From Sphagnum compactum (taxonomy: Eukaryota; Bryophyta; Sphagnopsida; Sphagnales), in the NCBI GenBank assembly GCA_965153455.1, contig OZ234493.1:24728213-24792212 (forward strand): a stretch of 64,000 bases of DNA. The letters are read 5' to 3'. The number at the start of each line of letters is the position of its first letter. Positions within the stretch are counted from its first letter, which is position 1. Position numbers and translations under genes: made by a program. Shown piece after piece: positions 23,960 through 34,599 of the stretch. The notes below the pieces were generated by a model, which saw nothing but the letters and a program-made list of their open reading frames with translations, had not been told where the DNA came from and ran no database searches.

Positions 23960-24490
23960 ATCACTCCAAGTGCATGCTTCAAAGTCCTTACGAGTCACAT
24001 TAAATGAAAGGTGATGTACATTAAGTGACTACATAAAGTTTTGTAACAATCCATCCTAATACATTAACAACAACAAATGAGTACATAAGAGTCCTTGTTA
24101 ATTTGTACCACTCCAAGAATAGGTATCAAAGTCCTTATGCGTCACATTTAGTGACAAGTGATGTAAGAAAACTCCCTAAAACTATGTAGTAATCCATTGA
24201 CATACATTAACAACTCAATTTAGATTCTAGTGGGTACATAAACTTCCATACAAATCTATGCCACTCCAAATGTAGGGCTCATGAAGTTCTTCTGAATTGC
24301 ATTGAATCAATTGTGATGTCAAAAAACTACACATAATTCTACAACAATCCTTTGAATTACACTAATAACCCAATTCAAAATTCCAATTAGTACATAAACT
24401 TCTTTCCAAGTTTGTACCACCCCAAGTGCAAGTCTCAAAGTCATTAATTATGAGTCACACATTTAATTCTATTAAATACCTACACATATT
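23960..24490. repeat. Degenerate ~150-bp tandem repeat, 3-4 units
   Basis: Units marked by YACCACTCCAAGTGCA followed by TCAAAGTCCTTAYGAGTCACAT and later GTACATAAACTTC recur starting near 23961, 24108, 24261 and 24416. The spacing is therefore about 147-157 bp. This is near nucleosome-repeat size, as seen for many plant satellites, but the array is short and diverged. Confidence 0.7.
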
Positions 24491-24859
24491 TTTGCATGAT
24501 TCCATTAATGAGCGACATTGACAAGATCACAACGTTTTCTAAATAGTTTTCACAATTGTAGAAACAATCTTTCTTTGATCTTTATCTCATAAGATCTCCT
24601 TTGTCATTGCAAGTGTTTTGACAATTTCTTCTTGACATAAGGCAATTGCTTTCTTTGCATTTTGACATTTGTGTTGTTGAACATTTTGTGTCACTTTCTT
24701 CAACTAAATCTTGAGTCAATTTGATTGCATTGAGTCTTGATGGAGCCTTTATCTTACTTTTACCTTTTACCTTCCCTTGTAGTTACTAACATATTGTTAC
24801 CCATGTATGCAACACAATATTAATCCAATGCTAAATATAACAACCTATCGACCAACAGT

Positions 24860-25535
24860 GTGTCCAACACATTTGATTAGTAAAAGATAATGACACACAA
24901 GTGTTGAAAATTTGATGGAATGCATAGTCTATAAATATTGGAATTGTTTATTCATATCCCTATCACACAAAATATTGAAATACTCACCTAAAAATGGATC
25001 TCTTGTAGTTATAACATGGAGATATATGGGTGCAAGGAAACTTGACACTTTGTTGCCACCATAAAAAACCTACCACCTATAGTTCAACAATGTCCCATAG
25101 AAATGGGTCGACCAAGGTTTAACAAAATCTCTATCCATTGTGTACATTATTCAATATTATAAAAAGCAAAAAAAACATAACCAAAAGCTTATCCATTTAA
25201 TGAATGATCTATAAATAATAACTTTAAACCAATAACATGGAACACATTTGATTAGGAAAAAATGGTTGTAACATGGGTTGAGGGTGATAGAATGCAATGC
25301 CAAAAATCTTTGGATTTATATATATATCCATATCAAACAAGATTTTCACCAACTAATGTGAAAATGGATTTCTTATAGTTAGTATCCAAAGACATAATAT
25401 ATTGGGCATAAGGCAATTTCTTTTTTTTTGTTGCATTAGTGCCATCAAAAACTTGCCACCTGTAGTTGAACATTCAATGTCCACAAGAAATTTCATAATA
25501 GAAATGGGTTGACCAAAGTTTTTATATCGAGTGTT
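24860..25535. repeat. ~370-bp degenerate direct duplication
   Basis: ACACATTTGATTAG (24867 and 25237), AAAATGGATYTCTTRTAGTTA, and then CCACCTRTAGTTSAACA ... AGAAATGGGTYGACCAA occur in the same order in two consecutive blocks. It is an old tandem duplication of non-coding, transposon-like sequence. Confidence 0.65.
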
Positions 25536-25727
25536 TTTTATATCGAGTCAATATATAGACAAGAAAGAGATCACATGAAACTTGTACATAATAAATGATA
25601 TTGTTCATGTCTACAAAATACACAAAAAACCACCATTAAACACACATAACTTCTTTCAAAATGAAAAAAACCACACAAGATTTCTTCAAACTACAAAACA
25701 AATTTGATGGAAGAAAAATGAAGGGTA

Positions 25728-26245
25728 CTACTTATCGAACCAAGTGCGAAGCTGTGTATTTGAACCAAAACAAGCCTTAAACTTATGCTTTGTATGCACC
25801 TTTTTCATGAGAGATTTGTTTTGCTTTGTTATGGGTTCTCCTTCAAAGCATTTTATGAACTCAAACACAAAACTATGTATATGAAACATTGTAGATACAA
25901 AATAATGCACATAAAATTTAGGGCATCAATAACATCAAAGATGTTTCTTGACTAGTAGCAACACAAACACATAGTATTTCTAAATTAAAGAACAAATGAT
26001 GAGAAGTTTGTTGAAAAAAAATGAACTTAGTAGTATGAGCTTACCTACAAGTGCAAAGCTCCGTCTTGGTATACACAATAATAAGCCTTAAACTTGTGTT
26101 CTACATGCACATTTTTTTCACACATTTTTTTTTCAATTCGTTCTAGGTTTTTTTTTTTTGGGTGTTCTGTTAAATCAAACATAAAACTGCATACAATAGT
26201 TTGCATACAAATGTTGCTAAAAATTAAAATGAACATATCAAACAT
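25728..26245 (-). repeat. Duplicated exon-like unit, ~320-bp spacing
   Basis: Two minus-strand frames (25728-25910 and 26045-26245) share a peptide pattern, KKVHTKHKFKAC versus KNVHVEHKFKAY, and matching flanking DNA around AAGCCTTAAACTTRTG. This points to a tandem duplication of one segment. I do not recognise the peptide, and the open frames are short. Confidence 0.4.
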
Positions 26246-26249
26246 ACAT

Positions 26250-27765
26250 GAACAATAAACAAAGAAGGTAGAAATTTCTTGTAGTTACATTATGAGCAAA
26301 TTAAAAAACAACATGCTACACGGTGTCACAAGTGTTAACCAAACAACAAGCAAAATGTCATACACATTTTCCACAAAGATGCATGAGAAGCTATAATGAA
26401 ACCTATGTTGCCATGCCTTAACCCTATTTTGCTAACATTGCAAATGATGTCATTGAGTACAATGGTTTATTTGACATTTTCCCCCAAAAATCATCATTTT
26501 CCATTTTTGACCACATGCAAGCATTTGTTATTCACCATATTAACCATTTTTTAGTGAAGGCAAGTCTTTTAAATGATCAATTTACTTGTGTGTATGATTA
26601 TGAAGGAGTTCATTTAAAATCCCCAAAAAAGGAAACATATTATTTGACCTTAATTTATTTGTGGAATTTTATTATTATTTTGTGATTTATTTTATTTTAT
26701 TTTGGAAAAACACATTTTCTTACAATAAAATGGAAAAAATAAATCTTATAATTCATTGCTTTTGGAAATCAAAAGAAAAAAACGGTTCATTTTTTCATTT
26801 GAGGTTGATATATGTGCATTTCAAAGCACTAATCATTCCATCATTTGGTCTTGGGATCTTCAGAATGGGATTATTTAAGGTTTAACTTGACTAAACCCAA
26901 AGTCAATTTAACAACTCAAGATTTAATCGCTAAAAAATTGTTAATTCACAAAACGAACACCAATCTAGCCATCTATATCTCATTCTTGTCCATCAAAAGC
27001 TTGAAATATTTTTTAATAATTGAATTTATGGTCATTTGAAGGGCTGGAAGTCAAATCGCCAAAATGATCTCCAACCCCTTAATTGTCCAATAAAGAGGTA
27101 AAATAAGTTATGATAGAAAAGCTTGATGTGTCATTGTAAAGTTATTCTCAAAGGTTACAACTTTTCTTTTAAAACTCTCAAATTGGAATTGAAATTAGAA
27201 AGTTAAAAGCTTGCAAAATGGCAAGATTTGTAAGTTGACAATTTTGGCACTCTCGCTTTCACCTTGAATTTCTTTTTAAATGTTATGTTCACATGAATAA
27301 ATTCTTGATTCAAAATTAAAATTGCATATATGCCTTTGAAATTTAATCTATAAATAATCAATGACATTATTTTATTTTGATCACTCGTATGAAGATTCTA
27401 GTGAAAACAAAAAAAATTGATTTCAATTTTAAAAAATCAATAGATTACACAAAAAAAAAATTCAAATGAAAATTGAAATACATTTTATGATGTGTTTGAT
27501 TTTTTATCTTTTGACCAAACATTCAATTCCTTTAAATTTTGGTTAATTGAACAATCTTTCAACATAAAAATTAACTTTATATCTCTTATTGTACGAGTCT
27601 TTTCTACAAATCATCCAATTGTGCATTAAAAAGAAACTATAATTGCAAATAAATGATCATTTTCTGAAATGTTTTTGAACTAATTTCAAATAAATTTTGT
27701 ACATAAAATAATTTGAACATACCAACAGTTGGTAACTTTTTAAAACTTGCTATTGGACCTTTAAG
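26250..27765. other. AT-rich intergenic tract, no gene seen
   Basis: Very AT-rich, with homopolymer runs. No coding, RNA or ordered repeat structure was recognised. Confidence 0.4.
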
Positions 27766-27769
27766 AAAT

Positions 27770-28462
27770 TCATACCAGCTTGCTATTGGTATTGGATCTC
27801 TTTAAAAAAATGCATAGGTACAGCCTGATATTGGGATTGGATCTGTTTCAAAAATTTCATCCCAGTATGATATCAGTTATTGGGTCTCTTTGCAAAATTT
27901 CATACCAGCATGATATTGGTATTGGATCTCTTTAAAAAAATTCATACCATCACATTGATATTGGTATTGGATCTGTTTTATAAATTTCATACCAGTATGA
28001 TATCAGTATTGGGTCTCTTTTCAAAATTTCATACGACCATGATATTGGTATTGGATCTCTTTTGAAAAATTCATACCAGCACATTGATATTGGTATTGGA
28101 TCTCTTTAAAAAAATTCATATATTGGTATTGGATCTCGTTTCAAAATTTCATACCAGCATGATATTGGTATTGGATCTCTTTTGAAAACTTCATACCAGC
28201 TCAATGATATTGGTATTGGATCTCTTTTGAAAAATTCATACCAGCTCAATGATATTGGTATTGGATCTCTTTAAAAAAAATTCATACCAGCATGATATTG
28301 GTATTGGATCTCGTTTCAAAATTTCATACCAGCATGATGTTGGTATTGGATCTCTTAAAATAACATCCTACCAGCACGATGTTGGTATTGGATCTCTTAA
28401 AAGAATTTCATACCAGCATGATATTGGTATTGGGTCTCTTTTCAAAATTTCATACCAGCTTG
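27770..28462. repeat. 43-bp minisatellite, about 16 units
   Basis: The phrase ATTGGTATTGGATCTCT with a spacer of the form TTTMAAAATTTCATACCAGCATGAT repeats about sixteen times with a spacing of about 40-50 bp. Unit starts can be followed from GGATCT/GGGTCT at about 27794, 27838, 27890, 27929 and onward to 28434. Units differ in the A-run and in GGATCT versus GGGTCT. Because 43 is not a multiple of three, the open frames across it are fortuitous. Confidence 0.92.
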
Positions 28463-28469
28463 GTACAGC

Positions 28470-31400
28470 GCCTGTGAAGCATACTTCCTCAAGACATACT
28501 GAGTGAGGGTGTATATTATCGCTGGCTTCAACCCCTGTACAATATCAGGTTGGCAGAACTAGGGTTGAGCATACTGGCTGGCTCTATACTTCCTTTGTTC
28601 TTGCTGTAATATACTTGCTGTGTGGACTCTTACTTCTTGATTAATGCTGACTGGGTATGGCTGGTTCAAGTGTGTAAGCTGGAGAAATGCTTGGATAAGC
28701 TTTTTCTGCTTCTTATTGATCATTTTCACATTCATGATTTCCTGATGTAACTCAGTGGTTGAGTAAGCAGAAAGTTTGACAACACTGATTTCGGCTATGT
28801 TATATATCTTGCTTGATGCAAAGCTATGGAGATCAAGTCCGGGGTTCAATTAGACCCACTGCTTGTGCACTGTCTTCTGCCCCTGTAATCTAGAGAGCTT
28901 TCTTACATCTGAATATTGATTGTTCAGTGTTTAGTTTGCCCCTATTGAACTACTAGTCCCGATGTCAGCTCAACTGACATTTTCGACATGACAAAGTCTT
29001 CTCACTCATCACTGCTATCCATGCAGGCAGGCTGCAGCGGCTACCAACTGTATTCTCTGTTATGCAGGATCCATGATCTGCACTCTCATCAGCCTCGGTT
29101 TCGGCTACATTGGGGCAGTTTGGTCACAAGTGACAACAGGAATGAATTCTCCCCGGCAATTGTGAGTTTTCTGCCAGACTTCCAGCATTTCCATGGCGCT
29201 ACAGCACAATGAGAAACCGCCTCGAATTGCGAGACATAGACACGAGTGGTTATCCACCACTGCTTGGGAGCTGCTAAGTCATGTCATGACTTTTGGTTAT
29301 ATGTATCCGCCATAATACATGAGATGACTTTATAATTCACATAAAGTCATGACGGTGCAGCAGCAGCAAAGCTTTGTTTCCTGCTGTCAGCTGGAGCCTG
29401 GTTGCAGAGCTGCTATGACAAGTAGTGGTTGGTCGCATACGAAGTAGGCGGCAGCAGCAGCAGCAGCAAAGTACTTGTACCTCGCATCTAGGATGTGACT
29501 CTATCAGTTTGCATGACGCAATCAATTTTACTCAGTTTTTGTACAAAGAGTTCCGGAATTCACTGCGGAGCTCGCCAATCAAGAATGTCCTAAATGACAG
29601 AAAGCTCACCACTTAAGTAAGTACGTAGTGCTGACGCCATAACTAATAAAGTCCATTATTGTGGCTCTAATTATTTCGTGCTGCACTTTGCTTTGGACTT
29701 TCAAAACTTAGCAAACTGAAACATCTTAGAAATAAAAACTAAATTGACTACAGCAATTAGTACAGACCAGACCACTAGTGTATATGCCCACATTTTTTTT
29801 ATTTATGACCAGGCCGAAACCACTACACTCCAGTGTAGGATGCATCTTTAGGGATATATAATCTCGTCATGAAATTTTTTTGCCCTTTGATAGGTAACAT
29901 TAGTATAATAAGTCATGACAAAGTGCTATTTAAGTTTCACCAGCCTTAGCAAACTGTGCAAAAGTGTTGGGCAAAAACTGTTTTGCTGAGCCAAACCAAT
30001 ATGTTCTTAATGTTTTCTTCGTCTAATTTTATTTGCAGGGTCACTTACTGAGTGGAGTTGCTCTAAATGAAAATTAGAGACAAAATATAGAACATAAGAA
30101 TATAAGCTGGTATCTAGCCATTGGAACTCATTCCCTGATCAAGTCTATTGGTGTTGAAAAACTGGGTTCCCCCTGACAGAGAATTTTTTCCTCTTTTTAT
30201 GAAGGGGTTTTTTTAATAAAAAAATCATGGCAAAAATTCCTTTAACTCTCCTCCTCATAAAAGGTGACTTGCCTACAGTTTTGATGTGCCAGAGAAGTAC
30301 TTCTTGTTGATTGAGAGCCAGCTTCAATGATGAAACCCTGCCAAACTTTATGAAAAGAAAGCACCCAAGAAAGGGAGAGAAAAAAGGGCCAAGGACCAAA
30401 GTCCAGGCGAGCAAACAACCCAAAAGAGGCAGCCCGACAAGGAGGAAAGGGACCCACTAAGAACCGAACCCTTCACCAGTCACATGAAGTATATCAACTA
30501 AAGAGAGAGAGGAGGTAAACCCCATAAAACTCCAAGCCTAGAAGAACCCTTCCATACAGTAACAGCTTCAAGGCCACACCAAAAAGTTTTAAACTTATTG
30601 ACAGGCGAAGAAAATGTTAGTAAGCGTTCTCAGCAGGAGCATTTATTGTTTTCCATCTTCTTACATTACCGTCTTTCTTACAAACAAAGGCTGCCTGGCC
30701 TTTGTTTGTTATCGTCTTTCTTTCTCCCTGTGCCGTGCCGTGAATTGAATTGAATTGAATTGTATTGAATTGCTTTGCAGAGTTTTGAGGTTGCTACAGT
30801 ATTTCAAAAAACTCACGTAAGCAACTACCTTATGGCAATTATATTCCAATTAAACACTGCAGTGGAATCCTGCCTAGGCTGTAGGATTCGGTGCAGCTAC
30901 TTGAGGTGATGTTCCATGTGCCTGTTCTTTCAGATTCTATGTTAGATAGGGAAATGAAATAGTGCAAAGGGCTTGTATTCTGCAGCAATTTAATTAATAC
31001 CAATGCTGTCACCTGTTTCCTCGTGGACATTTTGCCTCAGATGGAGTTCAAAACTACGTACATACTTCCATCTGAACACCTGCAAATTTTTCAATTATTA
31101 TTATTATCGCCACTTTCTGCAGATATCATTTAAAATTGGAGCTTTACATCTTTCAAAAAAAACGCATCAGTGCTGACGGCAGCAGAACTTGAATTGAAGA
31201 CTATTCATTTAAAGAAGATTTGAGCAATCTTGCAGCTGCTCTTGGTGTCGACAAAATTTGGACATGACTAGAGGAAGGAACGGCATGTAATTCAATGACA
31301 GCAGCTTGGAGACTAGGGGCTAACTGGAGACATTATTATATGTCTGCAGTGCGTTGTTGGTTTCAGTCGCCTCAATCCATTCATTGTTGAAAGCATTATA

Positions 31401-32750
31401 ATTCCTTGTTTGTTTGTTACTGGCTTTTTCCCACCCACCTTCTCGTTCCTAAAGCATCTTCCATTCTAAATGCCGCCTCATGAGCTTGGAAGCAGTTTCT
31501 CATGGACGCTTGAGACGGATTTGCAATCACAGGGAGTTTCTTTTCCAATAACTTCGCATGTACACACTACACACACACGATGCACATTGACAAAAATAAC
31601 CTCTGATCGGCCTACTGAAACGGTTTCCATATTCTCATTATGCTGTGCAGGAATGACATGACACTGAGTCACTTGTCACTTCTCTCATTGAGATGAGATT
31701 GATATGGGTTTCAAGCTTGATCTGCTCATGATACACGAAAGATGAATATTATAGTTCCTCTATTGAGTTGTTGCAAGCTTTGAGTACAGTGATCGGGACA
31801 TCTTTTCAAAGATATATGTATGCACTTGAGAAAACTACAACCAATTGCAGATCTGTGTGCTAGCTTGAATTTTGCATCACCTGTCATGCAATCAAGAATA
31901 CCACAGTTCCCATTGCATTTGCTGGACGTACACTGCATTTCAACCTTGGCCTGCTCATAACATGCTACGCAAGATATTAGCTCAAAACTGGACTGCAGCA
32001 ACTGCCAGCTGCTTCAGATAACACGCAAGTCTAGGACAAACAAGACTTCACAATATAAACAGATATTTCGTAGACTACAGCTACAGCACTGCTCCTGTGA
32101 GAGAGGAAGAGAAGTTAGCGTTTGCCAGCTGCCTGCATACTGAGTTTTCTCCTGCGCGCATTAACATGCGTAAGCACTCTAGAAATCAACAATCCCTGCA
32201 GTATGAGTTCCTAATAACACACACGCACCTGAGAATTGGGAATACAATGCAGGATGTGATATTGGCGCGGCTCAATCTGAGGGCGACGCCAAAGCTCTAG
32301 CATCGTCATCTAATTGAGCACCACCAATATCACATACCGATGACGTATCTGCAATTGGCAATGCCGGCGTCTTCACGTGTTGTGTAACCTCGACAGTGAG
32401 ATCACTAGAGAAATGTTTTTTCCACTGATCGAAGGTCAATACCCAAAGATGTCGAGCTGATGAGACTAAACGTTCTCGAAAGCTCTATTAGCTTGCTGAC
32501 ATCGATTCTTTCTGTCAAACTTCACGTAAAACTCTACTCATCTGATTAAGTTCGCCCAGCCCAAATCGACTTGAAACGGCTCATTTCCTCAGGAGGTCTC
32601 TCTGCTCGAAACCAAACAAGACGTGGCTCATGATGATTACTAAGCTCCAACAATGTAGCCGCAGTGGCAAACGAAACCGATTCGGTATTGTCTACAAATC
32701 CCTGTGGGCCTGTGGATCAAAGGAACATTCCCAAACCACAGAGAGAGAGC
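28470..32750. other. Gene-poor region, no gene confidently recognised
   Basis: Base composition is more balanced than in the flanking deserts. Short frames occur (for example 28559-28849 minus and 28988-29212 plus), but none shows a known domain or a convincing exon chain. It contains a GCAGCAGCAGCAGCAGCAAAG run near 29452-29470 and a GAATTGAATTGAATT pentanucleotide run near 30740-30770. Confidence 0.4.
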
Positions 32751-32752
32751 TC

Positions 32753-32753
<1 letters not shown>

Positions 32754-32787
<34 letters not shown>
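32754..32787. repeat. (GA)n microsatellite
   Basis: An uninterrupted run of about 16 AG dinucleotides, preceded by another GAGAGAGAG at 32740. Confidence 0.95.
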
Positions 32788-32790
<3 letters not shown>

Positions 32791-33195
32791 AACGATGAAG
32801 AGATTGCTGCTAAAGTATGTTTCCCTCTTCTTATAAACTAGTTTTCAGGTGAAATTTTTACTAACTCCTTAGTGTAGGGTAAAGTCCTCAGCTGGCCAGG
32901 CGAGGGCATTACCGAGCCTAAAAGCACCTGGCCAATTTTTTTGGCTCTGCCCTGAAGAGAGTAGAGACACTGTGATGCACCTACAAATGAGCCAAAGTTT
33001 GGTATCCCTACATTCTAAGGCCATGTGAAGTCCACTATAGGAACATTCCTGAAGGATCCACTTGGGCTTCACCATGGGAACTACCATGTGTTTCTAATTT
33101 AGCATGTTGAATACTAATATATAAGGATGTCATTTTAAGGGCAGAGCCATTCAGCGACAAGCCATTTGTTTTTTTCATCCTCTCCTGCAACAGAA

Positions 33196-33218
33196 ACAAA
33201 AAAAAAAAAAAAAAAAAA
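33196..33218. repeat. Poly(A) run
   Basis: About 20 consecutive A residues after CAACAGAAAC. It could be the tail of a retroposed sequence on the plus strand. No parent gene is recognised upstream. Confidence 0.8.
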
Positions 33219-33524
33219 GGTTTTTCAAAATGCCCACCCTTTGCAGAGGAAAAATTCTGTGTAGTTACTAAACTTTACCTGGTCATCTTGTAAGGGCATG
33301 GAATTGCCCGGTTCTCTGTCCTTACTTACCATACCATAACAACCTCGAAGAGAATTCTTAGTGTATTTATAGGACAGATTACATTTAGTAATCAGGCTTA
33401 CCAAAAGAGCCGTAGGGTGTAGGGTGTGAGATTGTAAGGTCCTTAGGGCGCAGGATGTAAGCCAACAAGATGTTTGCAAAGAAATTTTTTTATAAAAAAC
33501 CATTGATTACCTAAGTTGTTACAC

Positions 33525-33596
33525 AGGGTAAGGCCCTGCTCACAGGGTGGACCTCGGTGCTCACATAATAATTCCCTGATAGCAGGGCCTTACCCT
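33525..33596. repeat. Perfect 16-bp inverted repeat around a 40-bp centre
   Basis: AGGGTAAGGCCCTGCT (33525-33540) and its exact reverse complement AGCAGGGCCTTACCCT (33581-33596) flank a 40-bp spacer. The layout resembles the ends of a very small MITE or a stable hairpin. No clear target-site duplication is visible. Confidence 0.85.
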
Positions 33597-33612
33597 ATAC
33601 AGCAAAAAGCCT

Positions 33613-33733
33613 AAGGACGATGAAGCGTATTCTATAAATCTTGTACAGACATCAACACAATCTAAGTGCATAAAGGACGATGAAGTGTACTCTATAAATC
33701 CTACAGAGACACCAACACAAGCTAAGTGCATAT
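33613..33733. repeat. 60-bp tandem duplication
   Basis: AAGGACGATGAAGYGTAYTCTATAAATC and the following sequence up to CTAAGTGCATA repeat at 33613 and 33673 with a few substitutions. Confidence 0.85.
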
Positions 33734-34011
33734 AATAAGGGGACCTGCTAAGACAAAACACCACCCCATGCCATCCTACAGACTCTGCTGAAGCTAGAGA
33801 CTGTCTGTCAGCAACTGAGGAGGAGGTAACTTCCTTGAGCTGTCACTCCATGCATAGAGTGGGTGAGTTGAGTACTGAGGTTTGCATCTGGATGGAGGGC
33901 AGGTGAAGTCAGTTGGCCTGGTACGAAAGAGACCGCCGACTGACCCAGGTAGAATCAAAGCTCTTAAGGATGTTCTCTTTGTTGCATCCCTTGTTTTTTG
34001 TTACATGTTTC

Positions 34012-34046
34012 TGTGTGTGTGTGTGGGGGGCGGGGGGGGGGGGGGT
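34012..34046. repeat. GT run followed by a G-homopolymer tract
   Basis: (GT)n runs into GGGGGG-C-G(14). The tract could form a G-quadruplex on the plus strand. Homopolymers of this length are also common places for assembly errors. Confidence 0.85.
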
Positions 34047-34550
34047 TTGTCGACCGGTTTCTCCTGTCGTCTCTTCTGGGGTTGCAGCTGTCACACTGAT
34101 CAACAGTGAGCTAAAAAAGAAGTAACTTGGCTTAGAAGGAGCTCCAATGCTGAAAGTTTAAGCGATACTGGACTGATTATGATAATTTGGGTTCCTGCAG
34201 CAAGTAAAAATTTATGAACAGTGTGTAATTAAGCTGGTGAACACTGAAGATGTAGATGTTCTTCCTGTAGATTCGAATTTCCACTGTCCATGCCCCCAAG
34301 ATATGGTCATGTACTTATAATGCACTTGCTGGCAGTTGAATACAGCCAGTTTCTGTCAAGTAATTGGGGAAGTCTGGAATTAGTAGTTTCCTACCAGTAC
34401 CTACTCACTTTGATTTATTGGAGAGAGGGAACTTCAGTACCTAATGAAGATGAGGCAGATTGTTTTGAAGCCACTGGGTCGAGGCGGGATTCTCGTTTTT
34501 TGTTGTGGCAGTACGTACCACAGTGTCTGATGAGATCCGTTATTTGTTAG

Positions 34551-34576
34551 AGACACACACACACACACACACACAA
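34551..34576. repeat. (AC)n microsatellite
   Basis: An uninterrupted run of about 12 AC dinucleotides. Confidence 0.95.
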
Positions 34577-34599
34577 AGATGGGAACTCCAGAAATTCAT

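Noticed and set aside
24480-27700. Search for CRISPR-like arrays, tRNA or rRNA genes in the gene-poor tracts
   Set aside because: The repeats seen are degenerate tandem units without unique spacers, and no cloverleaf or rRNA core sequence was recognised by eye. A covariance-model scan would be needed to exclude small RNAs.
28249-28506. Repetitive protein frame with a YQHDIGIGSL period
   Set aside because: It is the translation of the 43-bp minisatellite. The unit length is not a multiple of three and frames shift between units.
28988-29212. Possible terminal exon with a hydrophobic segment (SMICTLISLGFGYIGAVW in another frame)
   Set aside because: No upstream exon joins in phase and no family was recognised, so a gene call would not be supported.
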